Position numbers and translations under genes: made by a program. A stretch of DNA of 64,000 nucleotides from Bacteroidetes bacterium UBA2364 (lineage in GTDB: Bacteria; Bacteroidota; Rhodothermia; Rhodothermales; UBA2364). Positions 52,807 through 60,999 of the stretch are shown in pieces. The notes under the pieces are model-generated. The model ran no database searches. It saw only the letters and a program-made list of their open reading frames with translations, and was not told the DNA's origin. Within the stretch, counting starts at the first letter, position 1, and the number at the start of each line of letters is the position of its first letter. Location: contig DDTM01000106.1 in assembly GCA_002344075.1 (NCBI GenBank), positions 1-64,000 on the forward strand. The letters run 5' to 3'.

Positions 52807-53767
52807 GCTGGTTCTTGACCTGAATTATTTCGGCGGCAATACTCACCGCAATTTCCATCGGAGTTTTTGAACATATTGGAAGGCCAATGGGTGTGCGCAC
52901 AGCCTTTAATACCTGTTCAGAAAACCCTTCCCTGCGGAGTTTCTGAAGGAGTGTTTTCATTTTAGCCGCACTTCCCAAGACACCCAAATACGCAAATGTT
53001 TTGCCTAGTAGTTGCCGCACCACGACCTCATCGGTCTGGAATCCCAGCGTCATCACCACCACATAGTGATGGTCGCCTTCGGGAATGTATGAAGAGATGG
53101 CGGCATAATCCAAAATGGTGATCTCTTCAGCAAAATGGTTTGCGGTTATTGTATTCAAATTGGGGCGATTATCGAACAAGTAAACACAAAAGCCAAGTTT
53201 TACCATCAGTTCCGATAAGGCAAGGCCGCAATGTCCACCACCAACCAAAAATAACAAAGGTCGTTGATCCAATCTTTCGATGTAAACAAAGCCATCTGTC
53301 ACGGCGTTAAAATCCGTGGTTAATACCGACGTTTCTGATACTATATGCAACCCTGATGGATTAATTTTGAGTCCTACATTCCGGCATGGAAAGGATTCTA
53401 AAATTTTTTCAATTATACTTAAGTTTTTGTAAAACAAAGAAATAAGTACAATTGTTTGTTCGCCAGAGCAAATCATACCACTGGCTTCGATGGCATTCTT
53501 CCGGTGTACTTGTTTGCGTAAAATGGTCGTTACTTCGGCAGAATCAAGCCGCTTCCGAGCTTCTTCAACCATCTTGATCTCCATGATCCCACCACCAATG
53601 CTTCCCCAGAAGGCTTCTTTGGTAACTGCCATTTTAAAACCTGCCCTCCCCGGACTACTTCCGCTGCTTTCCACTACCACCATTAGTTGGACTACTTGCC
53701 CACGCTGGAGTTCATTAGCAATTTTTTTCCAGAAGTCGGTGGCTTCGTATCGAGGAGATGGCTTCAT
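52784..53767 (-). CDS. XdhC/CoxI-family protein
   Basis: XdhC-family proteins bind molybdenum cofactor and help sulfurate and insert it into xanthine dehydrogenase-type enzymes. The 327-residue product has an N-terminal XdhC_CoxI domain (SSGSSPGRAGFKMAV, FWGSIGGGIMEI, then ASGMICSGEQTI with the family cysteine) and a C-terminal Rossmann domain (LFLVGGGHCGLAL; VMTLGFQTDEVV; YLGVLGSAAK). No molybdo-enzyme or moa/mog gene is in the window, so it must serve a distant one or act elsewhere. The start overlaps the stop of a methyltransferase gene by ATGA, suggesting translational coupling. Confidence 0.9.
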   Translation of the reverse strand: MKPSPRYEATDFWKKIANELQRGQVVQLMVVVESSGSSPGRAGFKMAVTKEAFWGSIGGGIMEIKMVEEARKRLDSAEVTTILRKQVHRKNAIEASGMICSGEQTIVLISLFYKNLSIIEKILESFPCRNVGLKINPSGLHIVSETSVLTTDFNAVTDGFVYIERLDQRPLLFLVGGGHCGLALSELMVKLGFCVYLFDNRPNLNTITANHFAEEITILDYAAISSYIPEGDHHYVVVMTLGFQTDEVVVRQLLGKTFAYLGVLGSAAKMKTLLQKLRREGFSEQVLKAVRTPIGLPICSKTPMEIAVSIAAEIIQVKNQPNPARHM

Positions 53768-54387
53768 AACAGGCTACTGTTCTCTGGAGAGTGAACATAC
53801 GTGTATATCCAATGGTGAAGATCGGAGGTAAGAATGGTTTTGTCTAACCGAAATGCGCCGCCGGCCATGATGGTCTCGTGACAAGTTGGGTTGTAATAGA
53901 GAATGGTTAGAGGACGATCTTTACGTACCAACGAAGCCAAAACATGGAGCATCACAGACGACATCACCGATTCTGGGAACGGATTAAAAAAATACAGGTG
54001 CGAGAATTGATCAAAGTCCGTAAAAGTTTTGGCATCCGCATGATGAATAAAGATGTTCTGGCGCAGAATTTGCATATTCCGGCGGGCAATCTCCACCAAT
54101 CTTTCAGACAATTCTACCCCTTCTACCGTTCCAAATCCTGCTTTCCGGAATAAGAGGAGGGCCGCTCCTTTTCCACAACCCATGTCAAGGAGTGCATCTT
54201 TTTTACGTGGTTTCAACTCTTTCAATAAGCGTTTCAGTTCCGGCAGTTCCGCAGACGAAGCATACCAATACCCTTTTTCAAGTGGTACGCCAGTCTCGTC
54301 GTTGTACATATTCATCATCAAATCCAATCCCCGCCACATATGCAATTTGTGCAGAATTTTTCGCTTTAAGCGTTGGAAGTCATTCAT
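53764..54387 (-). CDS. SAM-dependent methyltransferase (class I)
   Basis: A 207-residue Rossmann-fold methyltransferase: motif I LLDMGCGKGAALLLF (about 61-75), then VEGVELSERLVEIARRN as motif II, IFIHHADAK, and LYFFNPFPESV as the post-II block. The target cannot be named. The N-terminal part resembles other class I enzymes of this group in Bacteroidota that act on small molecules. It is translationally coupled to the downstream XdhC gene; the pair is divergent from ogt. Confidence 0.84.
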   Translation of the reverse strand: MNDFQRLKRKILHKLHMWRGLDLMMNMYNDETGVPLEKGYWYASSAELPELKRLLKELKPRKKDALLDMGCGKGAALLLFRKAGFGTVEGVELSERLVEIARRNMQILRQNIFIHHADAKTFTDFDQFSHLYFFNPFPESVMSSVMLHVLASLVRKDRPLTILYYNPTCHETIMAGGAFRLDKTILTSDLHHWIYTYVHSPENSSLL

Positions 54388-54433
54388 CAGACATCTTACC
54401 TTGTCGGTCGTTTAAAGTGGAGACTTATAAGAT

Positions 54434-54940
54434 ATGACAAATCACTTCTTTTTTTATTTGGATTCTCCCGTTGGGCCACTTGAAATTCGGGCAAATGATC
54501 AATTTGTCACAGGTCTTTATTTTGAGGGTGGAAAGGGGGCTTCATCCATTCGTCAAACACCAAGCCCCGTTCAGCCGGCACACCTCCAGACAGCCATAGC
54601 AGAACTTAATGCCTATTTTTCCGGACGGTTACGCACATTTTCTTTTCCCATACACCAAACCGGAACCGATTTTCAGCAGCGGGTTTGGCAAGAACTGATG
54701 CGTATTCCATATGGAGAAACCATTTCGTACCTTGAACTATCACAGCACATCGGAGACACAAAAACCATACGGGCTGTTGGCACGGCAAATAGTCGGAACA
54801 ACCTTAATATTGTCGTTCCTTGCCACCGCGTGATCGGGAAAAATGGTCAGCTTACTGGATATGGTGGTGGGCTTTGGCGCAAAGACTGGCTTTTGAATCA
54901 CGAAGCGAAATGGGCGAAGGGGGTGCTCACGTTATTTTGA
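54434..54940 (+). CDS. ogt: Methylated-DNA--protein-cysteine methyltransferase
   Basis: A suicide enzyme that takes O6-alkyl groups from guanine onto its own cysteine. The 168-residue product has the N-terminal ribonuclease-like domain, DFQQRVWQELMRIPYGETISY, the arginine finger RAVGTANSRN, and the acceptor site VVPCHRVIG with Cys130. No Ada-type regulatory domain is present. The ATL at 14957 is the cysteine-less relative. A short dispersed repeat begins within a few bases after its stop. Confidence 0.95.
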   Translation: MTNHFFFYLDSPVGPLEIRANDQFVTGLYFEGGKGASSIRQTPSPVQPAHLQTAIAELNAYFSGRLRTFSFPIHQTGTDFQQRVWQELMRIPYGETISYLELSQHIGDTKTIRAVGTANSRNNLNIVVPCHRVIGKNGQLTGYGGGLWRKDWLLNHEAKWAKGVLTLF

Positions 54941-54942
54941 TA

Positions 54943-55046
54943 GGGGCGCATTTCAAAACTTCCCAAATTACCTTGTGAACACGTCTTTCACATCCTGCAT
55001 GATTTAAGTGCGTTGTATGTTTATTGGCATTTTTCGAAATGCACCC
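54943..55046 (+). repeat. Short dispersed repeat with imperfect terminal inverted repeats, copy 3
   Basis: It starts GGGGCGCATTTCAAAACTTC (54943 on), right after the ogt stop, and ends TTTTTCGAAATGCACCC (to 55046); the ends are inverted repeats with a few mismatches. Shared with copy 1: CTTCCCAAA, TTGTGAAC, AAGTGC, TTATTGG and the final GAAATGCAC. It is about 25 bp shorter than copy 1 through an internal deletion. Confidence 0.6.
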
Positions 55047-55226
55047 GCTATCGAACCATGTTTATGTATGCTTCGGTGCAGAGAACCCCAAGAATCAAAG
55101 ATCCAAGTGTCATGCCCTAAAATATCTCGATAACCTCCACTGATTTTTTTAGAAACCATCGCTTCATCGTAAAACCAATGCCGTATATTTTTCCAAAAGG
55201 CATCTTTTAATCAATCGTAAGACACT

Positions 55227-56237
55227 ATGAAACAAGGACAGGTTCTCTTGCTCACCTCAATACTGGCAGCAATGTTGGTGATGGGTTATTTTGCAGGCAT
55301 CTTCGGTGGGGAAGAGTCAACTGTTAAGCTCCCTAATTGGGGCATAAAGCCCGAAGAAATTGACGCCATCGAAATCCGCGTGGCTGGACAAGATACCTTA
55401 AAATTACTAAAAGGTGCAGCAGGATGGCACATTACCAGCCCTCAACAAAGCATAGCGGACTCGCTCGCTATTGTCCGGCTTTTAGACCAAATTGCGGCCC
55501 TTAAACCGGAAAGTATTGCGGCCAATTCGCCTGACCGATACGCCACATACGGAGTTGCATCCACCGCCCGAAGTATTGTACTCACGATTGGAAAAAATAC
55601 CAGAACCCTGATTTTAGGGAATACAACCGCCGATGGCGCCTCTTTTTTCCTACGGATAGGCAATGATCCACAAGTGATCCAAGCAAGGGGCAATCTTTCA
55701 ACCAATGCCAATGTGTCGGATTGGCGTTCTACAACCGTCCTACGGTTGCCAATCTCGACCATTCAGCGGGTTTCGGTCTCGATACCCAATGAAAAATATG
55801 AAGTAGCCAACAATAATGGCAATTGGCAATTGATCCGAAACGGTATTGGAACCACTGCCGACACCCTCAGCACCGTTAAATGGCTCCGCCGATTGGGCGC
55901 ACTGAAGGCAGATGCGTTTGTAGCGGAAGTACAGGGCAGCGCTCTCAAGGCAGAAGGTACTCATGTCTTGCGCATTCAAACAACCACCGGGCAGACACGC
56001 GAACTTGTCTTAAAAGAATCTGCAAGTGGAGATGTACTCGGGGCGTTAGATGGAATCAAAGACGTTTTCAGGCTTTCTCCCACACAGTTGCCCCTCATAG
56101 CGCCGGAGTCCGGCCAACTTTCCCGCGAAACGACTCCTTCGGAAACCACAGCCTCCCCACCTAAACACGGCTCTACCCAAACCCAACCGCCGAAAAAATC
56201 GAGAAGAGGCGAAGAGGGAGAAGAAGGCTTGCTTTGA
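55227..56237 (+). CDS. DUF4340 domain-containing membrane-anchored protein
   Basis: The 336-residue product has an N-terminal membrane helix (about 7-25, LLTSILAAMLVMGYFAGIF) and a DUF4340 beta-rich body (AIEIRVAGQDTLKLLKGAAGWHITSP, DRYATYGV, LILGNTTADGASFFLRIGNDPQV, WRSTTVLRLP). DUF4340 proteins are usually encoded next to the Gld-type ABC transporter genes and their role is unknown. Here the gene stands alone. The C-terminal ~40 residues are a low-complexity Pro/Thr/Glu/Lys tail, which may be disordered. Confidence 0.85.
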   Translation: MKQGQVLLLTSILAAMLVMGYFAGIFGGEESTVKLPNWGIKPEEIDAIEIRVAGQDTLKLLKGAAGWHITSPQQSIADSLAIVRLLDQIAALKPESIAANSPDRYATYGVASTARSIVLTIGKNTRTLILGNTTADGASFFLRIGNDPQVIQARGNLSTNANVSDWRSTTVLRLPISTIQRVSVSIPNEKYEVANNNGNWQLIRNGIGTTADTLSTVKWLRRLGALKADAFVAEVQGSALKAEGTHVLRIQTTTGQTRELVLKESASGDVLGALDGIKDVFRLSPTQLPLIAPESGQLSRETTPSETTASPPKHGSTQTQPPKKSRRGEEGEEGLL

Positions 56238-56323
56238 CCATAAATACTAAAAAACACTTCATAAAAGGAGCGCTTGATTTATACATTCTAATATTTGTAT
56301 ATTTCGATTAATCAATAAACAAG

Positions 56324-56683
56324 ATGGGTGCAATTAATACCGAATCATTTAGCGTTCCACAAAACGAGCTGGCCAGTTTTGCACGCATTCTGGCCCATCC
56401 AGCGCGGATTGCGATATTAGAACAACTGATGGAGCGTGGTGCCACGCATTGTGGTAAATTAGATCTACCCTTAGCGCAACCCACTATTTCCGCGCACTTA
56501 AAAGAACTGCGCCAAATCGGACTGGTCTATGGAAAAGTGGAAGGCACTTCGGTTTGTTATTGCATCAATCTGGAGACATGGGAGCGAATGCGCGAGGCTT
56601 TTGACACCTTCTTTGTCAAATTACGCTATGTAGAAGCACTCCATGCCCCCACTGAATCTAACCAGTACCATACATCAACCTAA
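56324..56683 (+). CDS. ArsR-family winged-helix transcriptional regulator
   Basis: A 119-residue dimeric winged-helix regulator: RILAHPARIAILEQLMERG, recognition helix LAQPTISAHLKELRQIGLV, and wing VYGKVEGTSVCYCINLETW. Cysteines C48 and C87/C89-type positions exist, but the metal-site ELCVCD of true ArsR is not kept, so the signal may be redox or another ligand. It is 13 bp before trxA on the same strand and probably controls it. An AATATTTG motif (56290-56297), close to the TAnnTTTG -7 box, lies 27 bp upstream of its ATG. Confidence 0.88.
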   Translation: MGAINTESFSVPQNELASFARILAHPARIAILEQLMERGATHCGKLDLPLAQPTISAHLKELRQIGLVYGKVEGTSVCYCINLETWERMREAFDTFFVKLRYVEALHAPTESNQYHTST

Positions 56684-56695
56684 ACATATACAAAA

Positions 56696-57034
56696 ATGGC
56701 ACTTGCAGTAACCGACAAAACCTTTAAGGCCGAAGTTTTAGACAGCAATATCCCCGTATTGGTGGACTTTTGGGCCGCTTGGTGTGGCCCTTGTTTGATG
56801 ATCGCACCGGCTGTAGAGCAGTTGGCCAGGGAATATGAAGGCAAAGCCAAAGTCGTGAAACTAAATGTGGATGAAAACCAGTATGTAGCCAGTCAATACG
56901 GCATTCGCTCTATCCCCACCTTGCTTGTCTTCCATAAAGGAAAAGTGGTGGATCAGGTCATTGGCGCCGTACCTAAGAAGAAGTTGGCGGACCACTTAGA
57001 TAAAGCGATTACGAAGGCAAGATCTACCGTCTGA
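56696..57034 (+). CDS. trxA: Thioredoxin
   Basis: A 112-residue thioredoxin with VDFWAAWCGPC (active site Cys30 and Cys33) and cis-Pro motif SIPTLLVFHKGK. It reduces protein disulfides in the cytoplasm and is recycled by the thioredoxin reductase encoded next. A rho-independent terminator sits between it and trxB. It is transcribed with the ArsR-type gene upstream. Confidence 0.96.
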   Translation: MALAVTDKTFKAEVLDSNIPVLVDFWAAWCGPCLMIAPAVEQLAREYEGKAKVVKLNVDENQYVASQYGIRSIPTLLVFHKGKVVDQVIGAVPKKKLADHLDKAITKARSTV

Positions 57035-57058
57035 CAAACCTACATATAACAAAAATTT

Positions 57059-57085
57059 ACCCGGATAACACCGGGTTCTCTTTTT
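57059..57085 (+). terminator. Rho-independent terminator between trxA and trxB
   Basis: ACCCGG (57059-57064) pairs with CCGGGT (57071-57076) around a 6-nt loop, followed by TCTCTTTTT. It ends only 14 bp before the trxB ATG at 57099. Confidence 0.75.
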
Positions 57086-57098
57086 GGATAAAACAGAT

Positions 57099-58055
57099 AT
57101 GATCAAAGAACTAAATTTTGTAACTGCAGAGCGGCTAAAGGTTGCGATTATTGGTACAGGACCAGCTGGACTAACAGCGGCATTGTATGCGGCACGCGCC
57201 AACTTAAGCCCTGTTGTTTTTGAAGGGCCGGAGCCAGGAGGCCAACTCATGACCACAACCGACGTAGAAAATTTCCCTGGTTTTCCGGAAGGGATTATGG
57301 GACCAGAAATGATGCAGCGTTTCCGAGATCAGGCCACACGATTTGGGGCAGACCTTCGCTGGGGCATGGTGACGGAGGTAGATTTCTCGGAAAGGCCCTT
57401 TAAGCTGGTAGTGGATGAAGAAATCTTGGTTCTTGCGGATGCGGTTATCGTCTCGACAGGAGCATCGGCCATGTACCTTGGCCTTGAAAACGAATTGAGA
57501 TTGCGCGGATATGGTGTTTCTGCCTGCGCCACCTGCGATGGAGCGTTCTTTAAAAACCAAGAAGTTGCTATTGTCGGTGGAGGGGATACCGCTATGGAAG
57601 AAGCCCACTACCTCACCCGACATGCCTCTAAGGTTTATCTAATCCATCGGCGAGATTCGTTCCGTGCTTCCAAAATCATGCAGGAACGGGTTTTAAACAA
57701 TCCGAAGATTGAAGTAATCTGGAACACGGTGGTAAAGGATGTTTTGGGTGAAAAGGAAGTCACGGGGCTTACTCTCCAGAACATACAAACCGAAGCCGTC
57801 ACAACCTTATCTGTTTCCGGACTTTTTGTCGCGATTGGACACAAGCCCAATACCGATGTTTTTAAAGGGCAATTGGATATGGACGCCACCGGATATCTAA
57901 AAACAGGCCCAGACAATACTTATACCAATATTCCCGGGGTTTTTGCCTGCGGTGATGCCCAAGATCACGTCTATCGGCAAGCCGTTACTGCTGCGGGGAC
58001 AGGGTGTATGGCCGCCATAGATACCGAGCGCTGGCTATCCGAACAAGAAGCATAG
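57099..58055 (+). CDS. trxB: Thioredoxin reductase
   Basis: The NADPH-dependent flavoenzyme that recycles thioredoxin. I choose ATG 57099 (318 residues) over a TTG 15 bp upstream that lies in the terminator. FAD motif IIGTGPAGLTAALYAARANL (17-36), GGQLMTTTDVENFPGFPEGI, redox pair CATC (C143, C146), NADPH loop IVGGGDTAMEEAHYLTRHA with HRRDSFRASKIM, and the C-terminal GVFACGDAQDHVYRQAVTAAGTGCMAA. The partner trxA is immediately upstream. A strong bidirectional hairpin follows. Confidence 0.96.
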   Translation: MIKELNFVTAERLKVAIIGTGPAGLTAALYAARANLSPVVFEGPEPGGQLMTTTDVENFPGFPEGIMGPEMMQRFRDQATRFGADLRWGMVTEVDFSERPFKLVVDEEILVLADAVIVSTGASAMYLGLENELRLRGYGVSACATCDGAFFKNQEVAIVGGGDTAMEEAHYLTRHASKVYLIHRRDSFRASKIMQERVLNNPKIEVIWNTVVKDVLGEKEVTGLTLQNIQTEAVTTLSVSGLFVAIGHKPNTDVFKGQLDMDATGYLKTGPDNTYTNIPGVFACGDAQDHVYRQAVTAAGTGCMAAIDTERWLSEQEA

Positions 58056-58081
58056 CTTTCAGACACTTGCTAATAATGTAG

Positions 58082-58120
58082 AAAAAGAGGTTACCTCGTT
58101 ATGAGACAACCTCTTTTTTT
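58082..58120. terminator. Bidirectional terminator between trxB and gyrA
   Basis: AAAAGAGGTT (58083-58092) pairs with AACCTCTTTT (58108-58117); the right flank continues in T and the left flank in A, so the hairpin can stop transcription from both trxB (rightward) and gyrA (leftward). Both genes end near it. Confidence 0.85.
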
Positions 58121-58141
58121 AGACGAAACATTGCAAAGGAT

Positions 58142-60787
58142 TTATACAACTTCCGACGCACCATCCGATGGCTCCGACCCGTTTTCCTCCGCAACAGCGC
58201 CATCGCCTCCAAGCCCGTTTTCTTCCTCCTCCTTCACCACCCGCGAAACATCCGCAATCGCATCGCCTTCTTTCAGGGTAAGCAATTTTACCCCCCCTGC
58301 GGTTCTTCCCGTTTCACGAATCGTAGAAGCCGAAATCCGGATTAACAAGCCATTAATCGTCGCAATTACCAAGTCATCTTCGTCGGTCACTCCACGCACA
58401 GCAACCAATGGTCCTGTTCGCTCGGTAGCTTTTAGGGCTGTAACACCTTTCCCGCCTCGGTTGGTCAAGCGGTATTCCTCTACAGGGCTGCGCTTTCCAT
58501 ACCCATGCGCACTGACGGTTAGAATCATCATATTGGGATCCGTTACTGCAATCATCCCTACCACGGCTTCCCCTTCGGCAAGAGAAATCCCTCTTACGCC
58601 CGTAGCAGTACGCCCCATCGGACGCACCCTGTGTTCCTCGAAGCGCACAGCATATCCGGCAGAAGAAGCCAAAATAATGTCCACATTGCCATCGGTCATG
58701 CGCACATCCAGCAGTTGGTCCCCTTCTTCAATGTTTTGGGCGCGGATTCCGTCCACCCGCGGGCGGCTATAGTCCATCAAAGGTGTTTTTTTAACCGTCC
58801 CATTTTTTGTTACCGAGAAAATGAAATGTGTATTTTTGAATTCGGCACTTGCAAAGTCATTTTTATCTACCGAAAGCACCGCCCGAACTTTATCATCTTG
58901 GTCAATTTGGATCAGGTTCCGGATAGAGCGGCCTTTTGATGTTCTGGAGCCTTCCGGGATTTCATACACCCGAAGCCAATAACATTTCCCAAAATCAGTA
59001 AAGAATAACAGCCAATCGTGGGTCCCACAAATAAAAAGTTGTTCGATGTAGTCCTCATCGCGGGTCCCAGCACCTTTCAGTCCCTTTCCACCACGTCCTT
59101 GTGCTTTATATTCGGATGCCGAGGTACGCTTCACCAATCCTTGATGGGTCATTGTTACCACCGTCGTAACATCCTCGATCAAGTCTTCTATGATAAAGTC
59201 ATCACCGCCCGTGGGATCAATTTGGGTGCGGCGTGGATCGGCATATTTCGTCCGGATTTCCACCAACTCCTGCTTAATGATTTCCATGCGCAGGGCTTCC
59301 GAAGCCAAAATTGCCCGCAAACGTTCAATTTCCTGGATCAATGCCCGATATTCATCCTCAATTTTCTGCCGCTCCAGACCCGTAAGCCGTTGCAAACGTA
59401 GTTCCAGAATGGCTTTGGCCTGAAGTTCAGATAAAACGAATAGGGATTCATTATGGGTGGGCAACCCGAGAATCGCCCGATCTTCAGGTGAAAGGCTTTC
59501 GGGGAACCTTCCAGCCATCAGGTTTTGTTGGGCTTCATCCACGTTAGGAGAATGCCGGATGATGGAAATGACGGCGTCCAAAAAATCCAAGGCAATCCGA
59601 AGCCCTTCCAAAATATGTGCCCGCGCCTCGGCCTTCCGCAATTCATACTCGGTACGCCGCGTAACCACCTCGTGACGGTGTTCTACGTAATATTGAATAC
59701 ATTCCTTAAGATTCAAGGTACGTGGACGCCCTTTCACCAATGCGACTGTATTCACCCCAAAGGTGGACTGAAGTGCCGTAAATTTGTACAACTGGTTTTG
59801 GATTACCATCGGAATGGCATCTTTTTTTAGTTCAATCACAATGCGCATCCCTTCGCGGTCGGATTCATCACGCAAGTCATGGATGCCTTCAATGCGTTTA
59901 TCGCGTACCAATTGGGCGATCTTTTCGATAATTCCAGACTTCAGTACCTGATACGGGATTTCGGTCACGACCAAGGCAGAACGGCCATGTACGGTTTCCT
60001 CGTGCATTTTGGCACGCACCACCACACGCCCCCTACCCGTGAGGTAGGCTTCTTTTACACCAGTTGTTCCATAAATAATTGCACCTGTCGGGAAATCTGG
60101 CGCCGGGATATAGCCCATCAAATCGGCGATAGAAATTTCACGATTTGCGATATAAGCAATGATGCCATCTATCAATTCCCCCAGATTGTGTGGTGGAATA
60201 TTGGTGGCCATCCCAACAGCAATACCAGAAGAACCGTTCAGCAACAAGTTCGGGATTGCAGCAGGCAATACTTCGGGTTCATCTAAGGAACCATCAAAGT
60301 TCGGTACAAAATCTACGGTTTCTTTGCCCAGATCGCGTAACATTTCCTCGGCCAAGCGTGTCATGCGCACCTCGGTATAACGCATGGCCGCAGCCGAGTC
60401 GCCATCTATAGAGCCAAAGTTCCCTTGTCCATCCACCAATGGATATCGCATGGCAAAATCCTGCGCCATCCGCACCATCGTCTGATAGACCGCAGAATCG
60501 CCATGTGGGTGATATTTCCCCAACACATCCCCTACAATCCGTGCACTTTTTTTATAGGCTTTACCTGCGCCCATGCTAAGCTCATCCATACCATACAAAA
60601 CCCGACGATGCACAGGCTTGAGGCCATCGCGCACATCTGGCAATGCACGGCTGACAATGACCGACATCGAATAATCAATGTAGGCCGCCTTCATTTCTTC
60701 TTCTATATTAATCGAAACGATGCGCGAGGCGTCAGAACTTGGGGTTTCGTCGGAAGGGAGGTCGTTTTCGTTCAATTCGTCTGCCAT
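58142..60787 (-). CDS. gyrA: DNA gyrase subunit A
   Basis: GyrA breaks and rejoins DNA during ATP-driven negative supercoiling. The 881-residue product contains the winged-helix/tower N-terminal half with HPHGDSAVYQTMVRMAQD (93-110; quinolone-determining region Ser98, then Gln102 where many species have Asp or Glu) and catalytic Tyr137 in AAMRYTE. The C-terminal pinwheel has the GyrA-box sequence QGRGGKGL, which marks a gyrase rather than topoisomerase IV. A charged, low-complexity tail (rich in Glu, Gly and Ser) ends the protein. An inverted repeat lies about 80-105 bp upstream of the start. Confidence 0.96.
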   Translation of the reverse strand: MADELNENDLPSDETPSSDASRIVSINIEEEMKAAYIDYSMSVIVSRALPDVRDGLKPVHRRVLYGMDELSMGAGKAYKKSARIVGDVLGKYHPHGDSAVYQTMVRMAQDFAMRYPLVDGQGNFGSIDGDSAAAMRYTEVRMTRLAEEMLRDLGKETVDFVPNFDGSLDEPEVLPAAIPNLLLNGSSGIAVGMATNIPPHNLGELIDGIIAYIANREISIADLMGYIPAPDFPTGAIIYGTTGVKEAYLTGRGRVVVRAKMHEETVHGRSALVVTEIPYQVLKSGIIEKIAQLVRDKRIEGIHDLRDESDREGMRIVIELKKDAIPMVIQNQLYKFTALQSTFGVNTVALVKGRPRTLNLKECIQYYVEHRHEVVTRRTEYELRKAEARAHILEGLRIALDFLDAVISIIRHSPNVDEAQQNLMAGRFPESLSPEDRAILGLPTHNESLFVLSELQAKAILELRLQRLTGLERQKIEDEYRALIQEIERLRAILASEALRMEIIKQELVEIRTKYADPRRTQIDPTGGDDFIIEDLIEDVTTVVTMTHQGLVKRTSASEYKAQGRGGKGLKGAGTRDEDYIEQLFICGTHDWLLFFTDFGKCYWLRVYEIPEGSRTSKGRSIRNLIQIDQDDKVRAVLSVDKNDFASAEFKNTHFIFSVTKNGTVKKTPLMDYSRPRVDGIRAQNIEEGDQLLDVRMTDGNVDIILASSAGYAVRFEEHRVRPMGRTATGVRGISLAEGEAVVGMIAVTDPNMMILTVSAHGYGKRSPVEEYRLTNRGGKGVTALKATERTGPLVAVRGVTDEDDLVIATINGLLIRISASTIRETGRTAGGVKLLTLKEGDAIADVSRVVKEEEENGLGGDGAVAEENGSEPSDGASEVV

Positions 60788-60869
60788 AAAAAGGACTTAG
60801 TTTGGGGGTATGAGTCATTTTTGGTTTAGCTTATTAATATACGAAATACGATCACGCAGCGGCATGAAG

Positions 60870-60892
60870 AACGTTATAGGAATCATAACGTT
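60870..60892. promoter_or_regulatory. Perfect inverted repeat between gyrA and FG-GAP gene
   Basis: AACGTTAT (60870-60877) and ATAACGTT (60885-60892) are exact inverted repeats around 7 nt. It lies 83-105 bp upstream of the gyrA ATG and about 110 bp upstream of the divergent secreted-protein gene. It may be an operator or the stem of a hairpin in the gyrA leader; it is not followed by a clear T-run on either strand. Confidence 0.4.
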
Positions 60893-60945
60893 TTAAGATA
60901 AAAAGGCATAGATACCGCCGCGAGATGTTCTTCTTCGAGACTCCG

Positions 60946-60977
60946 TTGCGGCTCAACAAGAAAGCAACGTACTTTTG
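60946..60977 (+). promoter_or_regulatory. Bacteroidota-type promoter of the FG-GAP gene
   Basis: TTG at 60946-60948 and TACTTTTG (60970-60977, exact TAnnTTTG) are separated by 21 bp, close to the Bacteroidetes -33/-7 spacing. The ATG at 61000 follows 22 bp after the -7 box, which supports that start. Confidence 0.6.
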
Positions 60978-60999
60978 CTCTAAATTGAACATATAGAAC

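Noticed and set aside
58101..58772. 223-codon ORF antisense to gyrA
   Set aside because: Serine/proline-rich shadow of a well supported gyrA frame, with no family resemblance.
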